Source of the DNA: Plectonema cf. radiosum LEGE 06105
GTDB taxonomy: Bacteria; Cyanobacteriota; Cyanobacteriia; Cyanobacteriales; Nostocaceae
Assembly: GCF_015207665.1 (NCBI RefSeq)
Contig: NZ_JADEWL010000018.1
Location: 1 to 64,000 of the forward strand
Length of the DNA stretch: 64,000 nucleotides
Direction: 5' to 3'
Part shown: positions 46,198-55,892 of the stretch, one piece after another
Layout: every line of letters begins with the position of its first letter
How positions within the stretch are numbered: position 1 is the first letter of the stretch
The notes under the pieces: model-generated
What the model was told of the DNA's origin: nothing
The model's database searches: none
Seen by the model: the letters and a program-made list of their open reading frames with translations, nothing else
Translations under genes and position numbers: made by a program

Positions 46198-46478
46198 AAA
46201 ATTCAGTGCTAGTATGACACTGATGAAAGTGGCATAGGAATGAATTAAGCTTGCGGAGGAAATTGACCGGAGAACGCCGGTTGTTGCAGGCTCCGTCGAA
46301 GAAAGGCGGAGTACCGACGACTAAGTTAAAAAACCGGCATTGAGAGCTAACAAGCGTGTTTTGAGAAAAACTTCAAGAATAAGCCTCAAAAAGTCAGATT
46401 CCTCATGGCAAAACTTATCAGTTTCAGGATTATCTGATTGCTAAACTGTCAAAAACACAATCATTCGTGCAAACATAA
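46198..46478 (+). promoter_or_regulatory. Structured GC-rich leader upstream of ctpA
   Basis: A long untranslated stretch with three hairpins: CAGTG/CACTG (46205-46223), ACCGG-AGAACG-CCGGT (about 46267-46282), and CTCCGTC/GGCGGAG (about 46291-46311). The segment 46245-46325 is clearly more GC-rich than its surroundings. It could be a leader controlling ctpA or a separate small RNA. It does not match a riboswitch I can name. Confidence 0.4.
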
Positions 46479-47807
46479 ATGAAACAATCAGCGAAACGTT
46501 ACTCACCGCTGCAATCGGCTTTGATGAGTGGAGCAATAGCCACCACAGCAGCAGTGTCTGTATTTGGTCCAGTTTGGTGTCGTTCCGTTCAAGCTGCTCT
46601 ACAGGATAGCCCTAAAGCCATTGTTGACCAAGTATGGCAATTAGTAAATCGCGAATATGTGGATGGCTCATTTAACAACCAAGACTGGATAGCTACCAGA
46701 AAGACTTTGTTAAAAAATAACTATACTAATCGCGAGCAAGCTTATAGTGCAATTCGTCAAACTTTGAAAAAATTGAATGATCCATACACTCGTTTTATGG
46801 ATCCCCAAGATTATCAAACTCTGACTTCTCAGACTTCTGGGGAAGTTTCCGGGATTGGTATTCGCATGGAGGTAGATCAACAAACCCAGCTTTTAACAGT
46901 TGTAGAGGCTTTAGAAAACTCTCCGGCATTAAAAGCGGGTATCAAAGCAGGTGATGTGATTTTGGCTATTGACGGAAAAACCACCAAAAATATGAAAATA
47001 GAGGATGCCTCGGAATTAATTCGAGGTAAGGTGGGTACATCGATCAATTTGCGCTTAGGAAGACCTACTCAAAAACCATTTGATATCAAGTTGACGCGAT
47101 CGACTATTGAAGTACCAACTGTGATGTATACCCTTAGAAAAGAAGGTAATCGGCAGGTTGGTTATATTCGTTTGCGGGAATTTAGCGCTCATGCAGCAGA
47201 GCAAATGCAGCGTGCTATCCGTCAATTGAACGCGAGTAACGTTGATGGCTTCGTGCTAGACTTGCGAGGAAACCCAGGTGGTTTGTTAAATGCAAGCATT
47301 GAAATTGCTCGGATGTGGCTTGATAAAGGTGATATTGTTCGTACAGAAGACCGTAAAGGTGGAAGTGAATTGACCAAAGCTAACAGTACAGCTTTGACAA
47401 ATCTTCCGCTAGTAGTCTTAGTAGATGGCAATTCAGCTAGTGCCAGTGAAATTCTTACAGGCGCACTAAAAGATAACAAGCGAGCAACAGTAATTGGTTC
47501 TAAAACTTTTGGAAAAGCATTAGTACAATCAGTCCATCAACTAGCAGATGGTTCTGGTGTAGCAATTACCATTGCTCATTACTATACTCCTAAAGGAACT
47601 GATATCAATAAAAAGGGAATTACACCCGATATACAAATGGATTTGACAGCATCGCAGGAACGTCAACTTGCTTCCGATCCTAAATTGCTGGGAACAAATC
47701 AAGACCCTCATTATGCCCGTGCGCTGTCGATTTTATCAAACAACTATTTTGCATCTGGGGAGCAAAATCAACTTTCTCGCAAATCTGTGGTGTTACCTAA
47801 GCCTTAA
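46479..47807 (+). CDS. ctpA: Carboxyl-terminal processing protease
   Basis: S41-family periplasmic or lumenal Ser/Lys protease of 442 aa. The signal peptide is at 1-40 (LMSGAIATTAAVSVFGPVW...VQA). A PDZ domain spans about 125-205 (SPALKAGIKAGDVILAIDGK). The catalytic Ser is in LVDGNSASASEILTGAL near 317 and the Lys in KTFGKALVQS near 342. FVLDLRGNPGGLL is also present. In cyanobacteria CtpA trims the C-terminus of photosystem II D1. Paralogs CtpB and CtpC exist, so the letter is only probable. Confidence 0.88.
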   Translation: MKQSAKRYSPLQSALMSGAIATTAAVSVFGPVWCRSVQAALQDSPKAIVDQVWQLVNREYVDGSFNNQDWIATRKTLLKNNYTNREQAYSAIRQTLKKLNDPYTRFMDPQDYQTLTSQTSGEVSGIGIRMEVDQQTQLLTVVEALENSPALKAGIKAGDVILAIDGKTTKNMKIEDASELIRGKVGTSINLRLGRPTQKPFDIKLTRSTIEVPTVMYTLRKEGNRQVGYIRLREFSAHAAEQMQRAIRQLNASNVDGFVLDLRGNPGGLLNASIEIARMWLDKGDIVRTEDRKGGSELTKANSTALTNLPLVVLVDGNSASASEILTGALKDNKRATVIGSKTFGKALVQSVHQLADGSGVAITIAHYYTPKGTDINKKGITPDIQMDLTASQERQLASDPKLLGTNQDPHYARALSILSNNYFASGEQNQLSRKSVVLPKP

Positions 47808-48028
47808 ATAATTTATTAGCTATCGGTTATTTGTCTTAGAGGCTTTGGTAGTGGATATAAAACTGTAATTTAATTTCTGGTCAAAGCTACCCATTGTTAG
47901 ACTTTTTTGGGTAGCTTTCTGCTGCCATATTAAAGATGGTTATTTATTTGACACTCCCTGCGCTTAAAAGCGTGGGGATTTTCACTGTTCTATCGGATAC
48001 CCCTATAAGTACGTGAACGCACCCTCGC

Positions 48029-48057
48029 TAACCATTCATAATTAATGGTTAGTTTTT
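48029..48057 (+). terminator. Rho-independent terminator
   Basis: Perfect 8-bp stem TAACCATT (48029-48036) / AATGGTTA (48044-48051), 7-nt loop, then GTTTTT. It is 220 bp after ctpA, so it may close the ctpA transcript. Confidence 0.65.
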
Positions 48058-48070
48058 CCCAAAATTGTCT

Positions 48071-48094
48071 AGAGACGTTATGTATAACGTCTCT
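48071..48094. repeat. AGAGACGTTA palindrome (dispersed repeat)
   Basis: Perfect 10-bp inverted repeat AGAGACGTTA / TAACGTCTCT around TGTA, the same family as 2339-2361. Common palindromic intergenic element of cyanobacteria. Confidence 0.65.
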
Positions 48095-48268
48095 ACAGCA
48101 CGTCGATAGACGAACAAACCCCTCAAAACTTATGTCGTGGAGTACTAGAACATTCTCGATTTATTAAAATTGATAGATAATGGTTTTTTGATTGGGAATA
48201 CTTGAAACTAGAGGATTAGTAATTATTTCCTCCTTGACTAATAATTCCTATTTAAAAAAATTCAATTC

Positions 48269-49237
48269 ATGAACAACGAGTCATTAAACACAACCGCTAC
48301 CAATAGTTTTAAACCGCAGGTATCGGTAGTAGTTCCTATTTATAATGGTACGGCAGATATACCAGAATTAATTAATTGTCTCGGCGCTCAAACTTATCCA
48401 AAACAACGGGTAGAGTATTTATTGGTAGACAATAACAGTAGCGATGGTACATCTGAATTATTAAAACTCCAGTTAGAAAATTGCCCAATTAAAATTCGGG
48501 CTTTGAGTGAAAACAATATCCAAAGTTCTTACGCTGCACGCAACACGGGTATTCGTCAAGCCCTAGGGGAAATTATCGCCTTTACTGACGCTGATTGCCG
48601 TCCTCAACCACAGTGGTTAGATGCATTGATTCAGCCTTTTGTCAATAAAAATGTGCTAATTGTCGCTGGTGAAATTACAGCGTTACCTGGTAATAGCTTA
48701 TTGGAGAAATACGCAGACCGGCAAGAAACTTTATCGCAAAAACATACATTAGCAAATAAATTTTGTGCCTACGGACAAACAGCAAATTTAGCAATTCGTC
48801 GGTTAGGGCTAGAAAAAGCAGGATTATTCCGTCCCTACCTGACAACTGGAGGTGATGCTGATATATGTTGGCGAATTTTGCAGCTTGAGATGGGAAGTTT
48901 AGAATTTGCGCCCACAGCAATCGTCCAGCACCGTCATCGAACCACATTAAAGGAACTTAAGAGTCAATGGCGACGTTATGGGCGTTCAAACAGCTATCTC
49001 CATGAGCTACACGGCGTAGAATTGATGCGAGAGATCACACTTAATGAATGTTACTATGGCTTAGCGCGTTGGTTAGTTAAAGAAGTACCTAAAAACAGTT
49101 TAAAAGCATTATTTGGTAAAGCTAGCCTTGTAGACTTAGTAAACACACCAATTGGTTTGTTGACAGCCAGAGCGCGTTACTTAGGACAGCAGCAAGCGCA
49201 ATTACCTGCTCAAGCCGAGAAAATTGAATGGCTTTGA
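48269..49237 (+). CDS. Family 2 glycosyltransferase
   Basis: A 322-residue GT-A fold enzyme: VSVVVPIYNGTADIPELINCL near 18, YLLVDNNSSDGTSELL near 52, and the DxD-like AFTDADCRPQPQW near 105. LTTGGDADICWRI near 195 is the acceptor-side ED/GGD motif. Residues beyond 240 are helical without clear membrane helices. It would add a sugar to a polysaccharide or lipid carrier. The nucleotide sugar is unknown. A response regulator follows on the same strand with 83 bp between. Confidence 0.88.
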   Translation: MNNESLNTTATNSFKPQVSVVVPIYNGTADIPELINCLGAQTYPKQRVEYLLVDNNSSDGTSELLKLQLENCPIKIRALSENNIQSSYAARNTGIRQALGEIIAFTDADCRPQPQWLDALIQPFVNKNVLIVAGEITALPGNSLLEKYADRQETLSQKHTLANKFCAYGQTANLAIRRLGLEKAGLFRPYLTTGGDADICWRILQLEMGSLEFAPTAIVQHRHRTTLKELKSQWRRYGRSNSYLHELHGVELMREITLNECYYGLARWLVKEVPKNSLKALFGKASLVDLVNTPIGLLTARARYLGQQQAQLPAQAEKIEWL

Positions 49238-49320
49238 AGAATGAATAATAGATAACTGTTCACTGATAACTGTTGCCAAATTTCGCTAAATTGAGAAAAG
49301 TACAATACAGGACAATCGAG

Positions 49321-50016
49321 ATGACACCACAACTGTTACTGGTAGATGATGAACCCGGATTGCGCGAAGCCGTGAAAGATTACTTAGAAGCGAGTAATTT
49401 CAAAGTTCAGGTTGCCAGTAACGCCCGTGATGCTTGGGATTGGATGCAACAAAATACACCAGATTTGGTAATCTCCGATATTATGATGCCTCAAGTGGAT
49501 GGTTATCAATTTCTCAAGCAACTCCGAGATGATACTCGGTTTAAAACATTACCAGTGATATTTTTAACTGCAAAAGGAATGACTGGCGATCGCATTCAAG
49601 GTTATCAAGCTGGTGTTGATGCTTATTTACCCAAACCTTTCGATCCAGATGAGTTAGTGGCAATAGTAGAGAATTTGCTTGCTCGTCGCATTGCCAAAAC
49701 AAGCTCTGGTGGGGAGGAAGGAGAAACGCCAGACTTAGCCGAACTAGCTTCTCAGATAGCCCAAATCAAGGCTCTACTGACTCAAAAAACTGGCATTACT
49801 CAATCAAGTCCACCTTTCAATATTGACTTAACTCCCAGAGAACAAAGTGTTTTAAATCTGGTTGCTGAAGGATTAATGAATAAAGAAATTGCTAGACGTT
49901 TAGAGACAAGCGTTCGCAATGTAGAAAAGTATGTTAGCCGTTTGTTTAGTAAAACCGGGACTAATAGCCGTACTGAGTTAGTGCGGTTTGCTTTAGAACA
50001 TGGTTTAGCTAATTAA
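49321..50016 (+). CDS. LuxR/NarL-type response regulator
   Basis: A 231-residue regulator. Start set at ATG 49321 (MTPQLLLVDDEPG); the receiver begins there and the upstream codons are not conserved-looking. Receiver (1-122): acidic pair DDE, phospho-Asp in LVISDIMMPQVDG near 53, Thr in FLTAKG, Lys in LPKPFDPDEL. A linker follows, then a LuxR helix-turn-helix at about 165-228 (LTPREQSVLNLVAEGLMNKEIARRL, TSVRNVEKYVSRLFSKTG). All active-site residues are kept, so it should be phosphorylated. No histidine kinase is adjacent. Confidence 0.92.
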   Translation: MTPQLLLVDDEPGLREAVKDYLEASNFKVQVASNARDAWDWMQQNTPDLVISDIMMPQVDGYQFLKQLRDDTRFKTLPVIFLTAKGMTGDRIQGYQAGVDAYLPKPFDPDELVAIVENLLARRIAKTSSGGEEGETPDLAELASQIAQIKALLTQKTGITQSSPPFNIDLTPREQSVLNLVAEGLMNKEIARRLETSVRNVEKYVSRLFSKTGTNSRTELVRFALEHGLAN

Positions 50017-50946
50017 TCAAACCAATTTCGATTTTCAGTATTTACTCAAGCAATAAATGTAACTTTCAGTTTTTTTCTGCTTCTTTTTGCTTTCCCTGTG
50101 TCAACAGATAAATTTTTAACCTTTATATTATTGAAATTAAATCCCTGTATTTGATTTTAAAAGGATTTACTTGAATTAAGCTGAATTAAAGTTAAGTAAT
50201 TTACCGTATTTACAGGTATTAAAAGATAGGTAATCATTAAGTAGTGAACTGTAAAGGGAAGATGATTTATACCGAGAATTTAAAACTAATCAAACCTTAC
50301 GTATAAATTAAACGTATCCAGTAGAAAAAATCTTTCCTCCGTGTATCTAAACAAAACAAAGTCATCTAGTCGATAAATCAAAGTATGTATGGGATGAAAG
50401 TTTACTCATGCTGACTCATCCCATGCACTACTTCTATTTCAACTCTAGGTAAGCTTAATTGGGGAACTATTATCTTGATGCCATGAAGAAAAGAGCAAAA
50501 ATTAGGAGATGCTTTTCGAGGTAACGTATGCTGGAATTGCCTATGTTATTTTATTCCTTCTTAAAGGAGGGTACGAATACTACAGTTTTCGTGCAATGCC
50601 GATTAAATATCTTCTTCCCTGGTATGTCAATATTCTTCGTAGATTGTAACCCTGCCTTGAAGCAAGACCAGAATGATGATTAGTAGGCACCCAATTACTT
50701 CCATACATTACTTTCACCAACATTGAGGTTACTTGTAGACGCAACCCCGTAACAAACAAAGTAGATGCTGGGTAGACGCTTTCGAGAATGATTCGGCAAA
50801 ACCCAGGTTAACAACAGTAGCCTTGAGTGATACCAGTTTGTTTGTTGTGGGAAAAAATTAAGTTCCGGATTTAAACTTAAACATTTACCAAAACTTTTCT
50901 CTTTCTTAGCTACACAATTTACCGCTACTCTGTACAGCAATGTTAG
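50017..50946. other. 930-bp gene-free region
   Basis: AT-rich, with no ORF supported. A 81-codon minus-strand frame at 50695-50940 looks random. No RNA structure or repeat stood out. Confidence 0.5.
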
Positions 50947-51228
50947 CTATTGATTGATTTCGTTGGAATTACGCAACCGCATTAACTGTCGTCGCATTTG
51001 CGGTGAAGCTTTCAACTCAGTTGTCTCATGAAGTTTAACAGCCTGCTGCAATATCTCTAAAAAGTCGTCGGAGCCTTCAGTTAGTGCTTCTAGCAGTACT
51101 TGCAAGAGTTGTTCGCGATCGCGCAGTAAACTCTTTTCCTCAATCAGCCGAAATTTGAGATTGATTTCGCACTCATAAACACCTACTTCGACGTTGTTTA
51201 TTTGGCGTGGTAATGCTTTCGAGTTCAT
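50947..51228 (-). CDS. Small conserved-looking hypothetical protein
   Basis: A 93-residue soluble, mostly helical, acidic protein that I do not recognise: VGVYECEINLKFRLIEEKSLLRDREQLLQ in outline, then EALTEGSDDFLEILQQAV and a basic end (RRQLMRLRNSN). Charge pattern and a HIP1 site inside the frame favour a real gene. It lies alone, divergent from ndhM at a distance of about 1 kb. Function unknown. Confidence 0.6.
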   Translation of the reverse strand: MNSKALPRQINNVEVGVYECEINLKFRLIEEKSLLRDREQLLQVLLEALTEGSDDFLEILQQAVKLHETTELKASPQMRRQLMRLRNSNEINQ

Positions 51229-52297
51229 AATTGTTACGATTCCTTTACTCGTTGTTCATAAGGGTTGAGGAGTTTTATCTCAAGCAAAAGTTCTTTATAT
51301 TTTGTTTGAAATCGAAAGTAGTGTCTGACTTTGCAAGAAGAAAAATTATCCATTTTTATTTGTGTTGCATTTCACTCTCCGGTTGGTGGTTTTTAAGTAG
51401 ACTTTGATTGTCTATAATTTTGATGTTCATGCGCTCCTTACAGTTCTAGCAAACCATAAACTATTATTCAGTTTTTAAACTTCTATACAATGAAGTTTCT
51501 GTAAGAACTTGCTAGAGCTTTTTAAAGGTTTTTACATCAAACTTATCTCCACGTCAACAACAGTTTTACTTTTAACTAAAATAAGAGTAATACTACGTAA
51601 GTAAAAACGCTGAAATCATTTTATTAGACTATAGCCTAATGTTGTTGTTTAGCAATTCCGTGAAACTACTATATGTATGTTTTATTCATCAAAAAAATAC
51701 AATTGACCGTTAAGACCAAAAATTTTGAGGGTAATTTTAGTAAAGGAGCATCAATTAACACCACTCCTAAATTATTTTTGATCAATAAGAGGGCTAAGTA
51801 ATTGTAATCCCTTTACAACAAGCGGCGATTCAAGCTTACCAGAGTGACTTTTATGTTCAATTCCTGGTTCCCCAATTGATCAAAACACCAGCTCTTTTAA
51901 GCCAATGGAATTAAAACAATCATCGGCGTTTATTTAATATTTGGATTAAAGTCTATGATGGTAACGGGTTTGTTGACTGAACAATCTGCGATCGTATCGC
52001 AATGGTCATATTGGTTAAGACATCATATTTTGTTCTTAACCCACATTTCTCACAAACAAGAAGGAAGTTGGAAGTAGTAGTAAGAGTGAGTAGTGAGTAG
52101 TGGGAAAATCAATCGGTCACTCAACGCTTACCACTTACTTGTGAGAAATCCAGATTAAGGGAACAGGCTAGCCGCAAGTCTTAACTCTTAACAGGGAAAT
52201 GTCCTATTTTGGCTACTGCTGTAGTTGAGGTTTCAAGCAAGAATTTAGAGTCTACAATAATTGCAGTGTTACTTAACCTTTATTAAAAAAAGCTCCT
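51229..52297. other. 1.07-kb intergenic region upstream of ndhM
   Basis: No ORF above background. It has a degenerate (GAGTAGT)n run near 52083-52103 with a partly complementary ACCACTTACTTGTGAG at about 52129-52144. It probably includes the ndhM promoter and leader. Nothing else is seen. Confidence 0.5.
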
Positions 52298-52654
52298 ATG
52301 GATAAGCAGATGCTGCTCAAATCAACAACTCGCCATATCCGTATTTTTGCGGCAGAAGTTGAAGATGGTGAATTAATTCCTAGCAATCAGGTGTTAACTT
52401 TAGATGTTGACCCAGATAATGAATTCACCTGGAGTGAGGACAGTTTACAGGTTGTATATCGTAAATTTGATGAATTAGTCGAAGCTAACAGCGGTGCGGA
52501 CTTAACTGATTATAATTTACGTCGTATTGGCTCGGATTTAGAGCATTTTGTGCGTTCGCTTCTACAACTTGGCTCAATTAGCTACAACATATCCGGACGA
52601 GTCAGCAATTACAGTATGGGGCTTCCCCGACTCGCAGCGGATGAAAATAATTAG
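52298..52654 (+). CDS. ndhM: NAD(P)H-quinone oxidoreductase subunit M
   Basis: Oxygenic-photosynthesis-specific subunit of the NDH-1 complex, which runs cyclic electron flow and respiration at the thylakoid. A 118-residue protein with the strongly conserved [32 protein letters not shown] and [17 protein letters not shown] blocks. Start could be this ATG (MDKQMLLKS) or the ATG four codons on (MLLKST). The second is the usual family start. No other ndh gene is near, as normal for this subunit. Confidence 0.95.
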   Translation: MDKQMLLKSTTRHIRIFAAEVEDGELIPSNQVLTLDVDPDNEFTWSEDSLQVVYRKFDELVEANSGADLTDYNLRRIGSDLEHFVRSLLQLGSISYNISGRVSNYSMGLPRLAADENN

Positions 52655-53377
52655 AATTGCTTGTTTACTGAGACTGTACACAAATTTTAATTAATGCTTA
52701 AGTCCTTAAAATCCAAGGATTGCTCCGAGATAATTTTTGTATAGTTGATAATCCTTTCTGCCGAATGCTTTGTGATGATAAGGCATCGGCGGAAAGTTGC
52801 ACTGGAATTCATCTTTATTGGCATCAGCAGATTGTTAAAATTGTATAAACTTAAACATATTTAAACAAAACCTCACTTTGGGGGAGCAAACCCTAAGGTA
52901 ATAAATGAGAGACGAACTGCTTATTAGGACGATATATTTAGATAACTAAAAAAATATAAATATTTATTTTTTTAAATGTCTAATGATTTGTAAAGTAGAA
53001 ATATATGTAGAAAACAAATAAATAATTAAGAAATAATATTCAATAAAGTGTATGGCAAGATTCTTTCTGAGAGAATGTTTGCCTACAAAATGGTATGAGC
53101 ATCATGCCAGAGTTGGTAATTTTTTATATACTTTCTTTAAAAGGCTTATTATTATGGCTAATTACAAGGACGAAATTTATAAATTGCTATACTATTTACT
53201 CTCGTGTCTGTTCTAAGTTGCGAATCAGCGGTACACTGCCGTGCAACGGCGGGCAGTAAGCTGATCGGCATTCCCCGGTCAAAATGTAATATATCGTTTT
53301 ATATAAATACGAATGGTCATATAGCCATTCTCTATGAATAAACAATAACTTGCCAATCGCCTTCTCGGTGGGAAACT
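52655..53377. other. 720-bp intergenic region upstream of the PP2C gene
   Basis: No ORF. It has a GC-rich hairpin ACTGCC...GGGCAGT at about 53234-53256 in AT-rich surroundings and no T run. Role unknown; possibly part of the PP2C leader. Confidence 0.45.
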
Positions 53378-55795
53378 ATGGAAAATGACGCGGCAACGCT
53401 CTACTGTCCAAATGAACTTTGTCAAGCTGCTAACCCCCTTACCCACAAGTTTTGCCAGCAATGCTCCACACCTCTGCCCAAACGTTATCTCTGGGCTGTG
53501 GCGGATAATTCGATTTTGGGTAATTCTGGGGAATTGTTACAAGAGCGTTATTTAATTATTGAAGATAATGTTTTATTAGATACCAAACCAGGAATTCTGC
53601 CAGAAATACCTGAACAACAAAGGTTGGATGAGATTAAATCTTATCTGAGATTAATTCCCTATCGCTTACACGTTCCTCAAGTTTACGGGCTGTTGACTTT
53701 AAATGTCGGTAACACCTCTACAGAAATATTACTTTTAGAGAAACCCCCGGTTATTTTGAGTGAAGCGCCGCTCAAAGTAAAATTGTGTGGCAAATTGACA
53801 GATGCTTGGAAGAATGCAACGTCCCTACGGCAACTTAATTGGCTGTGGCAAATAGCCCAATTATGGCAACCTTTGGTAAGTTTTGGTGTTGGTTCTAGCT
53901 TACTGGCAAAAAATTTGGTTCGGGTAGAAGGTTCGATAGTCAGGTTATTAGAATTAAGTTCTGATGGGGAAAGTACACCAGCCTTGTCAGCTTTAGGAGA
54001 GTTTTGGCAACAACAGTTACTTGCACAAGCACAACCTGCGATTCGCAATTTTCTGGGGGAAGTTTGTGGTTTGTTAATTGAAGGGAAAATACATTCGAGC
54101 GAACAGTTAGTTGGTCTTTTAGACCGGGGATTAACATCATTAAGCCAATCCCACGATTCTACCATCAAAGTGTTTACGGTGACTGATAAAGGAACTAGCC
54201 GTCAACGGAATGAAGATGCTTGTTACCCCCAAAGTGGTACTACTATCTCCAAACCACCATCAAAGTCGGCTTTAACTATTGTTTGTGATGGTATCGGTGG
54301 ACATGAAGGAGGCAATGTAGCTTCTAATTTAGCGATTGAGACGATTCAACAGCAGGTAAGTCAACTAGCAAATTTACCAGGAGATCATATTAATTCGGCT
54401 GCCCTACTTACGGACTTAGAACGGGCTGCTGCTGCTGCTAACGATAAAATTAGCCAGCGTAACGACAGCGAAAATCGTCAAGGACGACAACGTATGGGAA
54501 CCACTGTAGTCATAGCATTACCAGTTGCCCATTCCATGTATATTACTCACGTTGGGGACAGTCGCGCTTACTTAATTACCCGCAATAACTGTCACCAAAT
54601 AACTCTTGACGATGATGTGGCTTCCCGCGAAGTACGATTGGGCTACGCGATTTATCGCGATGCTGTACAGCAAGCTGCTTCTGGTTCATTAGTACAAGCA
54701 TTAGGGATGAATGCAAGTAGTGCTTTACACCCAACAGCACAGCGGTTTATCCTTGATGAAGATTGTGTTTTTCTATTGTGTTCCGACGGGTTAAGTGATT
54801 TTGACCGTATCGAACAATACTGGGAAACGGAAATTTTGCCATTACTCAACAACAAGGGTGATGTAGTTAGCGTTACCAAGCAAATGTTAGAGATTGCTAA
54901 CAATCAAAATGGTCATGACAATGTGACTATTGGCTTAATGCATTGCCAAACTAAATATTCCGAGCCAAAGTCACCATTAGAAGCAAGTCTTGCGGATATT
55001 TCGTTAATTCCGGCAGTTGATTCTTCCCGTATAGCTGGGGCAACACAAAATGTTTCCAATCAGAAAACCCAAGTAATTACTAAAAAAGTTGTTCCTCAAG
55101 TTTCTAAATTACCCCTAATGTTAGGAATAATTGCTTTACTAACGATTCTGGGTAGTGCATTAGGATACTTCTGGAGGCAAACATTATTAAGCAGAAATGT
55201 TGAGTCAACACCAGTAGCATCAACAAATACAAGAACCCCCAACAGTCCCCAAACTTTAATTGATGATAATTCCCAAAGACTCGCCAAAATAGACCAAAAT
55301 TGGTTAATCAATACTAAAACAGAAATTAATCTGATTAGAAGTAAAACAACGCCTACTGATAAGAGTACAACTTCCCAACAGCCAGTACCAATTTATGCAC
55401 CACCAGCGAGTTTATTACAGGTAGTGCAAAAAGAGCAGATTCCTTCATCACAAGACTATTGGTTACAGATTAAGGTATGCTCAGTTGGAGATGCAAAGGG
55501 GGTAAAAGATTTGCCGACTCCAACACTAACCCCTACCGCCAACACCACCTTACCTAAACCGGGCGAAGAATTATGGCTTAAACGTTCTGAACTTACAACG
55601 TCAAATGTCGCAATTTCCAACCCAACGACGGCACCCAAGGACTGTTCTACAGCAGATAGTTCAGCTCCCAAAATTGAAGATCCTTCCACTGCATCGCCTG
55701 TTGAAGACTCGCAAAACCCCAACAGTCCTGATAGTATCAGAGATAAAACAACATTACCCCAAACGGGTAACAGCACTGATTCCAAAACTCGATAA
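53378..55795 (+). CDS. Zinc-ribbon/pseudokinase-like/PP2C phosphatase membrane protein
   Basis: An 805-residue protein in five parts. (1) Zinc ribbon, Cys 10, 15, 26, 29. (2) About 45-260, a region resembling a decayed protein-kinase fold (ERYLII near 57, PYRLHVPQVYG near 94, SLLAKNLVRVEG near 175) without catalytic HRD or DFG. (3) PP2C Ser/Thr phosphatase at about 265-520 with RQRNEDAC, VCDGIGGHEGG, THVGDSRAYL, CSDGLSDF and HDNVTIGLM, all metal Asps present. (4) A helix at about 573-593. (5) A Pro/Thr/Ser-rich tail of 200 residues, probably outside. It heads a cluster with CHAT-FHA and FHA-PrsW genes, so it likely reverses phosphorylation read by those FHA domains. Confidence 0.85.
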   Translation: MENDAATLYCPNELCQAANPLTHKFCQQCSTPLPKRYLWAVADNSILGNSGELLQERYLIIEDNVLLDTKPGILPEIPEQQRLDEIKSYLRLIPYRLHVPQVYGLLTLNVGNTSTEILLLEKPPVILSEAPLKVKLCGKLTDAWKNATSLRQLNWLWQIAQLWQPLVSFGVGSSLLAKNLVRVEGSIVRLLELSSDGESTPALSALGEFWQQQLLAQAQPAIRNFLGEVCGLLIEGKIHSSEQLVGLLDRGLTSLSQSHDSTIKVFTVTDKGTSRQRNEDACYPQSGTTISKPPSKSALTIVCDGIGGHEGGNVASNLAIETIQQQVSQLANLPGDHINSAALLTDLERAAAAANDKISQRNDSENRQGRQRMGTTVVIALPVAHSMYITHVGDSRAYLITRNNCHQITLDDDVASREVRLGYAIYRDAVQQAASGSLVQALGMNASSALHPTAQRFILDEDCVFLLCSDGLSDFDRIEQYWETEILPLLNNKGDVVSVTKQMLEIANNQNGHDNVTIGLMHCQTKYSEPKSPLEASLADISLIPAVDSSRIAGATQNVSNQKTQVITKKVVPQVSKLPLMLGIIALLTILGSALGYFWRQTLLSRNVESTPVASTNTRTPNSPQTLIDDNSQRLAKIDQNWLINTKTEINLIRSKTTPTDKSTTSQQPVPIYAPPASLLQVVQKEQIPSSQDYWLQIKVCSVGDAKGVKDLPTPTLTPTANTTLPKPGEELWLKRSELTTSNVAISNPTTAPKDCSTADSSAPKIEDPSTASPVEDSQNPNSPDSIRDKTTLPQTGNSTDSKTR

Positions 55796-55892
55796 ACTAT
55801 AAGAAACTAAAATAATACAGGTAATCGCCTGAAAAGATAATTTTTGGGCAAACATTTTGCTTGAAAAAAATTTAGCCTTTTTTAAAGAATCC

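Larger units (their letters stand above)
47808..48268. other. Intergenic region with hairpins and repeats
   Basis: No ORF. It has a CCCTGCGCTTAA-AAGCGTGGGG hairpin (about 47956-47977), the kind found at ends of IS200/IS605-type elements. A terminator lies at 48029-48057 and the AGAGACGTTA palindrome at 48071-48094. Confidence 0.6.

Noticed and set aside
50695-50940. 81-codon minus-strand frame
   Set aside because: Composition is not protein-like and no start signal is seen.
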